Assembly: GCF_002952215.1 (NCBI RefSeq)
Contig: NZ_CP022600.1
Location: 1,364,001 to 1,428,000 of the forward strand
Origin: Porphyrobacter sp. HT-58-2
GTDB taxonomy: Bacteria; Pseudomonadota; Alphaproteobacteria; Sphingomonadales; Sphingomonadaceae
Length of the DNA: 64,000 nucleotides
Reading direction: 5' to 3'
The translations under genes and the position numbers were made by a program. This document shows positions 16,137 through 23,633 of this stretch, piece by piece (positions within the stretch are counted from its first letter, which is position 1; every line of letters starts with the position of its first letter). The notes beneath the pieces were generated by a model that had not been told where the DNA came from, searched no databases, and saw nothing but the letters and a program-made list of their open reading frames with translations.

Positions 16137-17057
16137 ATGTTCCGCTTGATTGCTGCCGTTCTGGCGCTGCTGGGTCTCGCCGCGCCGCTCGCTGCTGAGG
16201 AGCAAGGGCGGCTCATCGAATATGAACGCGTTCCCGCAGCAGGCCTACCCGACCAGCGCCTGACGATCTGGCTGCCGCCCGGCTATGACGCGGGCGACGC
16301 GCGCTATCCGGTGCTCTACATGCACGATGGACACAACCTGTTCGATGTGAAGAACAGCAATTTCGACAAGATCTGGGCGGCGGACAAGGCGATGCTGACC
16401 GTCGTCGCCAGCGGCAAGGTTGAACCGCATATCATCATCGGCATCTGGGCGCCTGGGGCGGACCGGCACCGGCAATATCTCCCCCGCAGCCTCTATGAAG
16501 CGACCAGCGGTTCGCTGCGGGCGCAGATGAACATGATGACCAGTGGCGGTCAGGTGATCTCCGACCGCTATCTCGAATGGATCGCGGGACCGCTGAAATC
16601 GTGGGCTGATGCGAGCTTCCGCACCCGTCCGGGGCGTGACGATACCGCCATCGTCGGATCGAGCATGGGCGGGCTGATGAGCTGCTATGCCTTCCTCGAA
16701 CGCGCCGACGTGTTCGGGCGGGCGGGATGCATCTCCTCGCACTGGCCAGCGTTCGATCCGCGCGCCGTGACGGCAGGGGGCGACGAGGCCGGGCTGGCGG
16801 CGCTGTGGGACGCTTGGTTCGCGGCAAGGCTCGGCCAGCCTGACGGGCGCCGGGTATGGATGGACCACGGCACCGCGACGCTTGATCAGTTTTACGCGCC
16901 CTATCAGCAGGTCATTGACGCAAGGTTCGCAAGCGCGGGCTGGCAGAAGGGCCGTGACTGGGAGAGCAAGGTCTACGAAGGCGCCGAGCACGAGGAAAAC
17001 GCCTGGGCCGCGCGCCTGCCCGAGATTTTCGGCTGGCTGCTGGCGAAGCGCGATTAA
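16137..17057 (+). CDS. Secreted alpha/beta hydrolase, putative esterase (esterase D/CE1-like)
   Basis: A 306-residue alpha/beta hydrolase with a signal peptide (MFRLIAAVLALLGLAAPLAA). Features of the 'putative esterase' family are present: LTIWLPPGYD, LYMHDGHNLFD, the nucleophile elbow GSSMGG and a late His in GAEHEENAW. It starts 51 bases after the fructokinase and probably belongs to the sucrose operon. Members of this family act on acyl or feruloyl esters, often on carbohydrates, so deacylating an acylated sugar is a reasonable but unproven guess. Its TAA stop overlaps the convergent eda stop by three bases, with no room for a terminator between. Confidence 0.82.
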   Translation: MFRLIAAVLALLGLAAPLAAEEQGRLIEYERVPAAGLPDQRLTIWLPPGYDAGDARYPVLYMHDGHNLFDVKNSNFDKIWAADKAMLTVVASGKVEPHIIIGIWAPGADRHRQYLPRSLYEATSGSLRAQMNMMTSGGQVISDRYLEWIAGPLKSWADASFRTRPGRDDTAIVGSSMGGLMSCYAFLERADVFGRAGCISSHWPAFDPRAVTAGGDEAGLAALWDAWFAARLGQPDGRRVWMDHGTATLDQFYAPYQQVIDARFASAGWQKGRDWESKVYEGAEHEENAWAARLPEIFGWLLAKRD

Positions 17058-17662
17058 CGCAAGCCGAAAGCCTCTTTCGCCAGCGTCTCCACCACCGCCT
17101 TGTCGGGCGCGCCCTTGGGGGAGACCCAGCTCCCGCCGACGCACAGCACCGGATCGAAGGCGAGCCATTCGGGCGCGTTCTCAAGGGAGATCCCGCCGGT
17201 CGGGCAGAAGCGGACATTGCCGAAAGGCGCGGCCAGCGCCTTCAGGGCGGGCAGGCCACCCGCCGCCATCGCCGGGAAGAACTTGAACCGGTCAAGCCCG
17301 AGATCGAGCCCGCGCATGATGTCGCCCGCATTGGCAATGCCGGGCAGGAACGGCACACCCGCCGCAATCGCCGCCTTGCCCAGCGGTTCGGTGAGGCCGG
17401 GCGAGACGATGAACTCGCTCCCCGCTTCCAGCGCCGCGTCAAGATCACGCGGGTTCAGTACCGTGCCTGCGCCGACAATCGCGCCAGGAACCTGCTTCAT
17501 CGCCCGGATCGCATCGAGCGCGGCCGCGGTGCGGAGCGTGACTTCGAGCACGCGTAATCCGCCTTCCACCAGCGCCTCGGCCAGCGGGACAGCGTGGGCC
17601 ACATCCTCGATCACGATCACCGGAATGACCGGCGCGGTGCGCATGATGGCGTCGATATTCAT
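17054..17662 (-). CDS. eda: 2-dehydro-3-deoxy-phosphogluconate (KDPG) aldolase
   Basis: A 202-residue class I KDPG aldolase. The Schiff-base Lys is in RFKFFPA and the catalytic Glu in LEVTLR; GAGTVL and PTGGI complete the barrel signature. It splits KDPG into pyruvate and glyceraldehyde-3-phosphate, the last step of the Entner-Doudoroff pathway. The ATG is four bases after the edd stop, so zwf-edd-eda form one operon read leftwards. Its stop interlocks with that of the convergent esterase. Confidence 0.97.
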   Translation of the reverse strand: MNIDAIMRTAPVIPVIVIEDVAHAVPLAEALVEGGLRVLEVTLRTAAALDAIRAMKQVPGAIVGAGTVLNPRDLDAALEAGSEFIVSPGLTEPLGKAAIAAGVPFLPGIANAGDIMRGLDLGLDRFKFFPAMAAGGLPALKALAAPFGNVRFCPTGGISLENAPEWLAFDPVLCVGGSWVSPKGAPDKAVVETLAKEAFGLR

Positions 17663-17666
17663 GGCC

Positions 17667-19496
17667 TCACATCCCCCCGGTGGCTAGCATCGCGCTGGCA
17701 CCCTGTTCGGCCCCGTCGGCAAAGCGGCGCATCATGCCGAACAGTTCGCGCCCCGTGCCATGCTCGGCGCGCGGATCAGGCGCGGGCTCGCGGCTAGCAA
17801 GATCGGCGGTGGTCGAAAGTGCGCCCGTCACTGCGCAGACCTTGACCATGTCGCCATCGCGCAGCCGCGCCAGCGGGCCGCCGCCCAAGGCTTCGGGCGT
17901 GCAGTGGATCGCATTGGGCACCTTGCCGCTCGCGCCCGACATGCGGCCATCGGTGACCAGGGCGACCTTGAAGCCCCGGTCCTGCAACACGCCGAGCGGC
18001 GGGGTTAGCTTGTGCAGTTCGGGCATCCCGTTGGCGCGCGGGCCCTGGAAGCGGACGACGACGACCACATCGCGGTCCAGCTCGCCTGCCTTGAAGGCGG
18101 CGGCGACGGCGGCCTGATCCTCAAACACGCGGGCCGGGGCTTCGATGGTCCAGCGGCTTTCGTCCACTGCCGAGGTCTTGAAGCACGCGCGGCCCAAATT
18201 GCCGGTGAGCAGGCGCATCCCGCCATCGGGCTTGAACGGATTGCTGACAGGGCGGAGCATCGTGTCGTCCATGCTCGGGCCAACCTCGCGCCATACCAGC
18301 TGCCCCCCGTTTTCAGTGGTGCCATCAAGGCCGGGTTCGCGGGCGTAATCGGAGAAGTCCCCGCGTCCGACGGTCAGGATGTCGCCGTGGGCAAGGCCCG
18401 CCTCCAGCAATTCGCCGATCACGAAGCCCATGCCGCCCGCATTGTGGAACTGGTTCACATCGCCCGAGCCATTGGGATAGACGTGCGCGATCAACGGGAC
18501 GGCGCTGGAGAGTTCCGAAAGGTCGTCCCAGTCGAAGATCACCCCTGCCGCGCGTGCCATGGCGGGCAGGTGGATCGCATGGTTGGTCGATCCGCCCGTC
18601 GCCAGCAGGCCGACCGCGGCGTTGATCACTGCCTTTTCATCGACGACGAGGCCCAAGGGGCGGTAATCATCGCCCTTGCGCCCGATCTGGGCGACCCGGT
18701 GCACCGCCTCGCGGTCGAGCGCCTGACGCAGCTGGGTGCCGGGCTGGATGAAAGCGCTGCCGGGAATGTGCAGGCCCATCATCTCCATCATCATCTGGTT
18801 GGAATTGGCGGTGCCGAAGAAGGTGCAGGTGCCGGGCGAGTGATAGCTCGCCATCTCGCTCGCCAGCAATTCGGCGCGGGTCGCCTTGCCTTCGGCGTAG
18901 AGCTGGCGGACGCGCTGCTTTTCCTTGTTGGGAATGCCGGTGGGCATCGGGCCACTCGGCACGAAGATCATCGGCAGGTGGCCGAACCTGAGCGCGCCCA
19001 TCAGCAATCCGGGAACGATCTTGTCGCAAATGCCCAGCATCAGCGCGCCGTCGTACATCGCGTGGGATAGCGCGACCGCCGCCGACAGCGCGATTACGTC
19101 GCGGCTGAACAGCGACAGTTCCATCCCCGTCTCGCCCTGCGTCACCCCGTCGCACATGGCAGGCGTGCCGCCCGCGACCTGCGCGGTGGCGCCGACTTCG
19201 CGGGCGTAGATCTTCAGCCGGTCGGGATAGCGGCCATAGGGCTGGTGGGCCGAGAGCATGTCGTTGTAGCTGGTGACGATGCCGATATTCGCGCCGCGCC
19301 CTGCGACCAGCGCCGCCTGATCCTCTTGAGCACCGGCATAGGCGTGGGCGAGGTTCGAGCACGAGACGGCATTGCGCTCACCCATGTTGTCGCCTTCGCG
19401 GCGGATCAGATCGAGATAGGCGCTGCGGGTAGGCTTTGACCGTTCGATCACCCGCTGCGTCACCTTGTGCAGGGTGTCGTGAAGGGGCTTACTCAT
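17667..19496 (-). CDS. edd: 6-phosphogluconate dehydratase
   Basis: A 609-residue member of the IlvD/Edd family, the usual length for Edd. Recognisable segments include [26 protein letters not shown], the Cys in [17 protein letters not shown] and [13 protein letters not shown]. It holds a 4Fe-4S cluster in known members and converts 6-phosphogluconate to KDPG. Its start overlaps the end of zwf by eight bases and eda follows four bases after its stop, so the three are tightly coupled. The operon makes the Entner-Doudoroff route the main glycolytic path here; no phosphofructokinase is seen in this window. Confidence 0.97.
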   Translation of the reverse strand: MSKPLHDTLHKVTQRVIERSKPTRSAYLDLIRREGDNMGERNAVSCSNLAHAYAGAQEDQAALVAGRGANIGIVTSYNDMLSAHQPYGRYPDRLKIYAREVGATAQVAGGTPAMCDGVTQGETGMELSLFSRDVIALSAAVALSHAMYDGALMLGICDKIVPGLLMGALRFGHLPMIFVPSGPMPTGIPNKEKQRVRQLYAEGKATRAELLASEMASYHSPGTCTFFGTANSNQMMMEMMGLHIPGSAFIQPGTQLRQALDREAVHRVAQIGRKGDDYRPLGLVVDEKAVINAAVGLLATGGSTNHAIHLPAMARAAGVIFDWDDLSELSSAVPLIAHVYPNGSGDVNQFHNAGGMGFVIGELLEAGLAHGDILTVGRGDFSDYAREPGLDGTTENGGQLVWREVGPSMDDTMLRPVSNPFKPDGGMRLLTGNLGRACFKTSAVDESRWTIEAPARVFEDQAAVAAAFKAGELDRDVVVVVRFQGPRANGMPELHKLTPPLGVLQDRGFKVALVTDGRMSGASGKVPNAIHCTPEALGGGPLARLRDGDMVKVCAVTGALSTTADLASREPAPDPRAEHGTGRELFGMMRRFADGAEQGASAMLATGGM

Positions 19497-20928
19497 GCCA
19501 GGTTACTCCGTCGCGTTCTGCCAGCGCGATGGCCGCGCTTGGCCCCCAGCTGCCGGCGGTATAGGTCTTGGGGGTCAGGCCTTCCTCGCTCCACAGGCTG
19601 CGGATCGCATCGACCCATTCCCACTGCGCTTCCACCTCGTCACGGCGGACGAACAGAGTCTGGTCGCCCTCGACCAGATCGAGCAGCAGGCGTTCATAGG
19701 CAATCCGCCGCACCGCGCCGGTGAAGGCATCGGGCATGGCAATGTTGAGCGGCACGGAGCGCAACCGGATGCCCTCACGGTCCAGACCCGGCACCTTGGC
19801 CATCAGCGAAAGGGTGATGTTCTCTTCGGGCTGGATGCCGATCACGAGCCGGTTGGGCTGCATCGTCGCGCCCTTTCCGGCGAAGATCGAGTGCGGCACT
19901 TGAGCGAACTGGATCACGATCTCGGTCACGCGCTTGGGCAGGCGCTTGCCGGTGCGCAGGTAGAACGGCACGCCCTTCCAGCGCCAGTTGTCGACATGCG
20001 CCTTGATCGCGACGAAGGTCTCGGTGCCTGATTCCTTGCCCAGTTCCTCGTCATAGCCCGGCACCGCCGCGCCATTGATGGCCCCGGCGCGATATTGCCC
20101 TGTGACAGTCTCGCCGCTTTCGACCGGACGCAGGGCGCGCAGCACCTTGACCTTTTCATCGCGCACCGCGGTCGCATCGAAATGGGCCGGTGGCTCCATC
20201 GCCACGAGCGCGAGCAGTTGCAGCATATGGTTCTGCACCATGTCGCGGATCGCGCCGGCATCGTCGTAGAAGGCAACGCGCCCTTCGAGGCCGACCGTCT
20301 CGGCGACCGTGATCTGCACATGGTCGATGTGGGCGGCATTCCACAGCGGTTCGAACATGATGTTGGCGAACCGCAGTGCCAGCAGGTTCTGCACCGTTTC
20401 CTTGCCGAGATAGTGGTCGATCCGGAAGATGCGGCTTTCGGGAAATGCCCCCGCCACCGCATCATTGATCTCGCGGCTGCTCGCCAGATCGGTGCCGAGC
20501 GGCTTTTCGAGGCACATGCGCACATTCTCGCCCGTCAGCCCCGCCGATTGCAGCCCCTTGATGGTGGGGCCGAACAGGCTCGGCGCGGTCGAGAGGAAGA
20601 TCGCGAGGCCGCGCGCAGGCGTGCCGACCTTCTTCGCCAGATCGTCGTAACCTTCCAGCGTGGTCGCATCGAGCGTCTGGTAGACGAGGCGGTTGAGGAA
20701 CCCCGCCATGCGCCCGCGGCGTTCGGCGGGGAGATACTTCTCCAGCGCCGCGCGGGCGAAATTGCGGTATTCGCTGTCGCTCATGCTGCTGCGCGCGGTG
20801 CCGATGATCTTGAGATCGGGCGCAAGCAGCCCGTCGGCGTCGAGCGCGAACAGGCTCGGCAGCAGCATGCGCTGGGCAAGGTCGCCGGTGGCTCCGAACA
20901 GCAGCAGGCGGTCAGCGGTGAAGCTCAT
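19489..20928 (-). CDS. zwf: Glucose-6-phosphate 1-dehydrogenase
   Basis: A 479-residue glucose-6-phosphate dehydrogenase. The Rossmann motif GATGDLA is at the N-terminus and the active-site segment RIDHYLGKE, with the catalytic His, is in the middle; LEKPLG and RTGKRLPKR are further family segments. It oxidises glucose-6-phosphate to 6-phosphogluconolactone with NAD(P)+. No lactonase gene is adjacent. It begins 68 bases after the GluP-type transporter on the same strand. That gap holds an 8-base stem (20947-20954 with 20962-20969) without a T-tract, so read-through from the transporter is possible. Confidence 0.97.
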   Translation of the reverse strand: MSFTADRLLLFGATGDLAQRMLLPSLFALDADGLLAPDLKIIGTARSSMSDSEYRNFARAALEKYLPAERRGRMAGFLNRLVYQTLDATTLEGYDDLAKKVGTPARGLAIFLSTAPSLFGPTIKGLQSAGLTGENVRMCLEKPLGTDLASSREINDAVAGAFPESRIFRIDHYLGKETVQNLLALRFANIMFEPLWNAAHIDHVQITVAETVGLEGRVAFYDDAGAIRDMVQNHMLQLLALVAMEPPAHFDATAVRDEKVKVLRALRPVESGETVTGQYRAGAINGAAVPGYDEELGKESGTETFVAIKAHVDNWRWKGVPFYLRTGKRLPKRVTEIVIQFAQVPHSIFAGKGATMQPNRLVIGIQPEENITLSLMAKVPGLDREGIRLRSVPLNIAMPDAFTGAVRRIAYERLLLDLVEGDQTLFVRRDEVEAQWEWVDAIRSLWSEEGLTPKTYTAGSWGPSAAIALAERDGVTWHE

Positions 20929-20996
20929 GCAAATGGCCCTTTTCCTCGTGCGCCCTACCTAGGCGCACGGGGAATTATCCGCCAGTGGGCGCATAC

Positions 20997-22322
20997 TTAT
21001 TCAAATGCGCTGGCGACCTCCGGCCCGTCTGCAGCCGGCTTGCGCGCGAACACCCCGAACCCGGCGATGATCGCATAGCACGCCGCCGGCAGCACCAGAG
21101 CGAAGGCGAGGCTGGTCGCATCGGCCAGCGCGCCGTACATCGGCGGGATGATCGCGCCGCCTGCAATCGCCACGTTGATGATCCCCGATCCGTCCGCCGC
21201 GCGCGGCCCCAGCTTCTCGCAGGCGAGGGAGAAGATGGTCGGGAACATGATCGCGTTCATCAGGCCGACCGCGAGCAGGGTGTAGCCAGCAACCGGCCCG
21301 GTCATGTTGGCGGAGATCGCGATCAGGGTGATGGCACCCGCAGCGACAGCCGCGAGCGTCAGGCCCGGGCTGACGAAGCGCAGCACCAGCGACCCGATGA
21401 AGCGGCCGATCAGCGCGCCGAGCCAGTAGAGCGTCACCATCCAGCCGATCACGCTTTCCGGCTGGCCGAGGATTTCTTCCTGCGCCAGATAGTTGATGAT
21501 GAAGCTGCCGATCGCGACTTCCGCGCCGACATAGAGGAAGATGCAGGCCGCGCCGTAGCCGAACCGCGGGCGTGCGAGCAGCGCGAGGCCGTCGGCGAGG
21601 CTGGTGTCCTCGTGCTTTTCGCCCTTCAGCCGGTTGCGGAACATCCACACCGCGCCCGCCACCAGCGCCAGCGCGGCGGCAAGGCCGAGATAGGTGCTGG
21701 TGATGATCGCGCTCTCGGTCTGGCGATAGGTCTGCAAGGCCTCGCCCGACAGGTCGGCGGCGGTGACATTGGCAATCGAGCCGAGGATGATCCCCGCGCC
21801 CACCAGCGGGAACAGCGTCGTGCCGAGCGAATTGAACGCCTGTGCGAAGGTCAGGCGGCTGTGGGTCGTGCGCTCCGGCCCGAGCAGGCTGATCAGCGGG
21901 TTGGCGACGATCTGCACCAGCACCACCCCGGTCGCGAGCACGAAATAGGCGAACAGGAACATCGGGAACAGCGCGGTCTGGCTCGCCGGGATGAACATCA
22001 GGCAGCCCGCCATCATGGTGACAAGGCCCGCCACCGCGCCGCGCATATAGCCCAGCTTCTTGACCAGCCGCGCGCCCGGGATGCCGATCACGGCATAGGC
22101 GATAAAGAAGCAGAACTGGACAAGGCTCGCCTCGAAGAAGTTGAGCGTGAACAGCTCCTTGAGCTTGGGGATGATCACATCATTCAGCGACGTGATCCCG
22201 CCGAAGATGAAGAACAGCGCAAAGACGAAATAGTTGAGGCCCGGCGCATCGACCTGCGGTGCGTCCGCGTCTGCGCCTTGCGCATAATCCCCCACTGCGC
22301 CCGCACCCGGTGCCAATGCCAT
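20997..22322 (-). CDS. gluP: Glucose/galactose MFS transporter (GluP/FucP family)
   Basis: A 441-residue, about 12-helix transporter of the FHS (FucP/GluP) branch of the major facilitator superfamily. Early segments FGGITSLNDVIIPKLKELF and the QIVANPLISLLGP stretch are typical of GluP. The start is ATG 22322 after GGGGAGAGA; an upstream in-frame ATG (22364) would run into the operator region. It is divergent from a LacI regulator, with one LacI-type operator between, and upstream of zwf-edd-eda on the same strand. It would import glucose for Glk and Zwf. Galactose or fucose transport cannot be excluded. Confidence 0.88.
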   Translation of the reverse strand: MALAPGAGAVGDYAQGADADAPQVDAPGLNYFVFALFFIFGGITSLNDVIIPKLKELFTLNFFEASLVQFCFFIAYAVIGIPGARLVKKLGYMRGAVAGLVTMMAGCLMFIPASQTALFPMFLFAYFVLATGVVLVQIVANPLISLLGPERTTHSRLTFAQAFNSLGTTLFPLVGAGIILGSIANVTAADLSGEALQTYRQTESAIITSTYLGLAAALALVAGAVWMFRNRLKGEKHEDTSLADGLALLARPRFGYGAACIFLYVGAEVAIGSFIINYLAQEEILGQPESVIGWMVTLYWLGALIGRFIGSLVLRFVSPGLTLAAVAAGAITLIAISANMTGPVAGYTLLAVGLMNAIMFPTIFSLACEKLGPRAADGSGIINVAIAGGAIIPPMYGALADATSLAFALVLPAACYAIIAGFGVFARKPAADGPEVASAFE

Positions 22323-22350
22323 GCTGTGTCTCTCCCCATGTCGCTTTTCG

Positions 22351-22366
22351 TTGCGAACGTTCACAA
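22351..22366. promoter_or_regulatory. LacI-type operator between gluP and its regulator
   Basis: TTGCGAACGTTCACAA is palindromic (GAACGTTC core with near-matching flanks) and has the central CG of LacI/GalR operators. It lies 29 bases upstream of the gluP ATG and 109 bases upstream of the divergent lacI-type gene. Confidence 0.7.
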
Positions 22367-22474
22367 TCCGCGCGCTTGCTCAGATTTGCAAGAGCCTTGC
22401 GCACAAATCCAGTGCGAATAGCAATGCAGCATCAGCTTGCGCGCGGGCGCCTTCCCGCCCTAGAAGCGTGGCCC

Positions 22475-23494
22475 ATGAACGGGGGACCGAAGAGACGGCC
22501 GACATCCTTCGATGTGGCGGAGCGGGCGGGCGTCAGCCAGCCGACCGTCAGCCGGGCGCTGTCCGGCTCCCCTGCGATTGCCGAGGCGACCCGCCGCAAG
22601 GTGATCGCAGCGGCAGAGGCGCTGGGCTATTTCGTCGATGAACGCGCCGCCCGGCTGCGCCGCGGTTCGACCGGCACGCTCGCGGTGGTGGTGATCTGCC
22701 GCGAAGGCGACAGCGCGTCGAGCATCAACCCCTTCGCCTATGCCCTGCTGGGGAGCGTGTGTGTGGCTGCGTCCGAACGCGGGTTCGAGACGCTGGTGAG
22801 CTTTCAGGCGCGCGAGCAGGATTTCTTGGGCCATTATCAGGAACAGGGCCGGGCCGATGGGCTGGTGGTGATCGGCACCACCACCAACAGGCAAGCGTGG
22901 GAATATTTCCGGTCGCTGGAGAGCGAGACCCGCCGGGTCGCCTATTGGGGATCGCCCTTCGACGAGCTCGAATGGGTGCGGTCCGACAACCACGCTGCGG
23001 GGGTTCTGGCGGTCGAACACCTGCTGGGCGCAGGCTATCGCCGCCCGTGCTTTCTCGGCGCGCTGAACACGCCGCAGGTGCAGTTCACCGAACGTTATGA
23101 AGGCTATGCCCAGGCCATGCGCGCCGCCGGGCTGGAGCCGTGTCTTGCCCCGACGGTCAATGCCGCCACCCGCGAGGAGGAAGGCCGCCGCGCCGCGCGC
23201 CGGTTGATCGAGCGGGGCGAGGAAGTGGACGCGGTGTTCGCCGCCTGCGACGCGATGGCGCTGGGCGCGATCGAAGCCTTTGCCGCTGCCGATATCGCCG
23301 TTCCCGGCGCGGTGGGCGTGATCGGCTTCGATGATCTGGTCGCCGGCCGCTTCAGCCGCCCGCCGCTCACCACCATCGCCCCCGACCCGGCCGAAGCGGG
23401 CGCGGCGCTGGTCGAGGCGGTGCTGGAGGATGCCGTCGAGGCCCGCCGCCGCGTGCCGGTCAAGCTGATCGTGCGCGGCAGTACCGCGCGCTGA
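22475..23494 (+). CDS. LacI family transcriptional regulator of the glucose locus
   Basis: A 339-residue LacI/GalR regulator. The helix-turn-helix (SFDVAERAGVSQPTVSRALSG) is at residues about 10-30. The ligand domain ends with GFDDLVAGRFSRPPLTTI. The frame is open upstream, but ATG 22475 is the first start that gives a normal LacI N-terminus. It is divergent from gluP and probably binds the operator at 22351-22366, so controls glucose uptake and perhaps the zwf-edd-eda genes behind it. The ligand is unknown. Confidence 0.9.
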   Translation: MNGGPKRRPTSFDVAERAGVSQPTVSRALSGSPAIAEATRRKVIAAAEALGYFVDERAARLRRGSTGTLAVVVICREGDSASSINPFAYALLGSVCVAASERGFETLVSFQAREQDFLGHYQEQGRADGLVVIGTTTNRQAWEYFRSLESETRRVAYWGSPFDELEWVRSDNHAAGVLAVEHLLGAGYRRPCFLGALNTPQVQFTERYEGYAQAMRAAGLEPCLAPTVNAATREEEGRRAARRLIERGEEVDAVFAACDAMALGAIEAFAAADIAVPGAVGVIGFDDLVAGRFSRPPLTTIAPDPAEAGAALVEAVLEDAVEARRRVPVKLIVRGSTAR

Positions 23495-23502
23495 TTATGT
23501 TC

Positions 23503-23615
23503 CGCACGCCCTCCGGCGTGCGAAATCCTCGCTCATGCGGCCTGAAGGCCGCGTCGCTGCGGGCGGCCGGTCGGCCTTGCGGTCGCTGGGCGACCGATCA
23601 GTCCTTCCTTGCCGA
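23503..23615. repeat. Run of short perfect hairpins between convergent genes
   Basis: Consecutive inverted repeats fill the gap between the LacI gene and the convergent ppc-like gene: CGCACGCC/GGCGTGCG (23503-23522), GCGGCCT/AGGCCGC (23537-23552) and GGTCGC/GCGACC further on. None has a T-tract. They may end transcription from both sides or be part of a dispersed palindromic repeat family. Confidence 0.5.
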
Positions 23616-23633
23616 GCGCGGGGAGGATCGGGA

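Noticed and set aside
20947..20969. Hairpin upstream of zwf as a riboswitch or attenuator
   Set aside because: Only one short stem in a 68-base gap; no known riboswitch fold or T tract.
20985..22421. 478-codon frame antisense to the GluP transporter, rich in Glu, Gln, Arg and His
   Set aside because: Highly charged composition is what hydrophobic membrane codons give when read backwards. No motif and no ribosome site.
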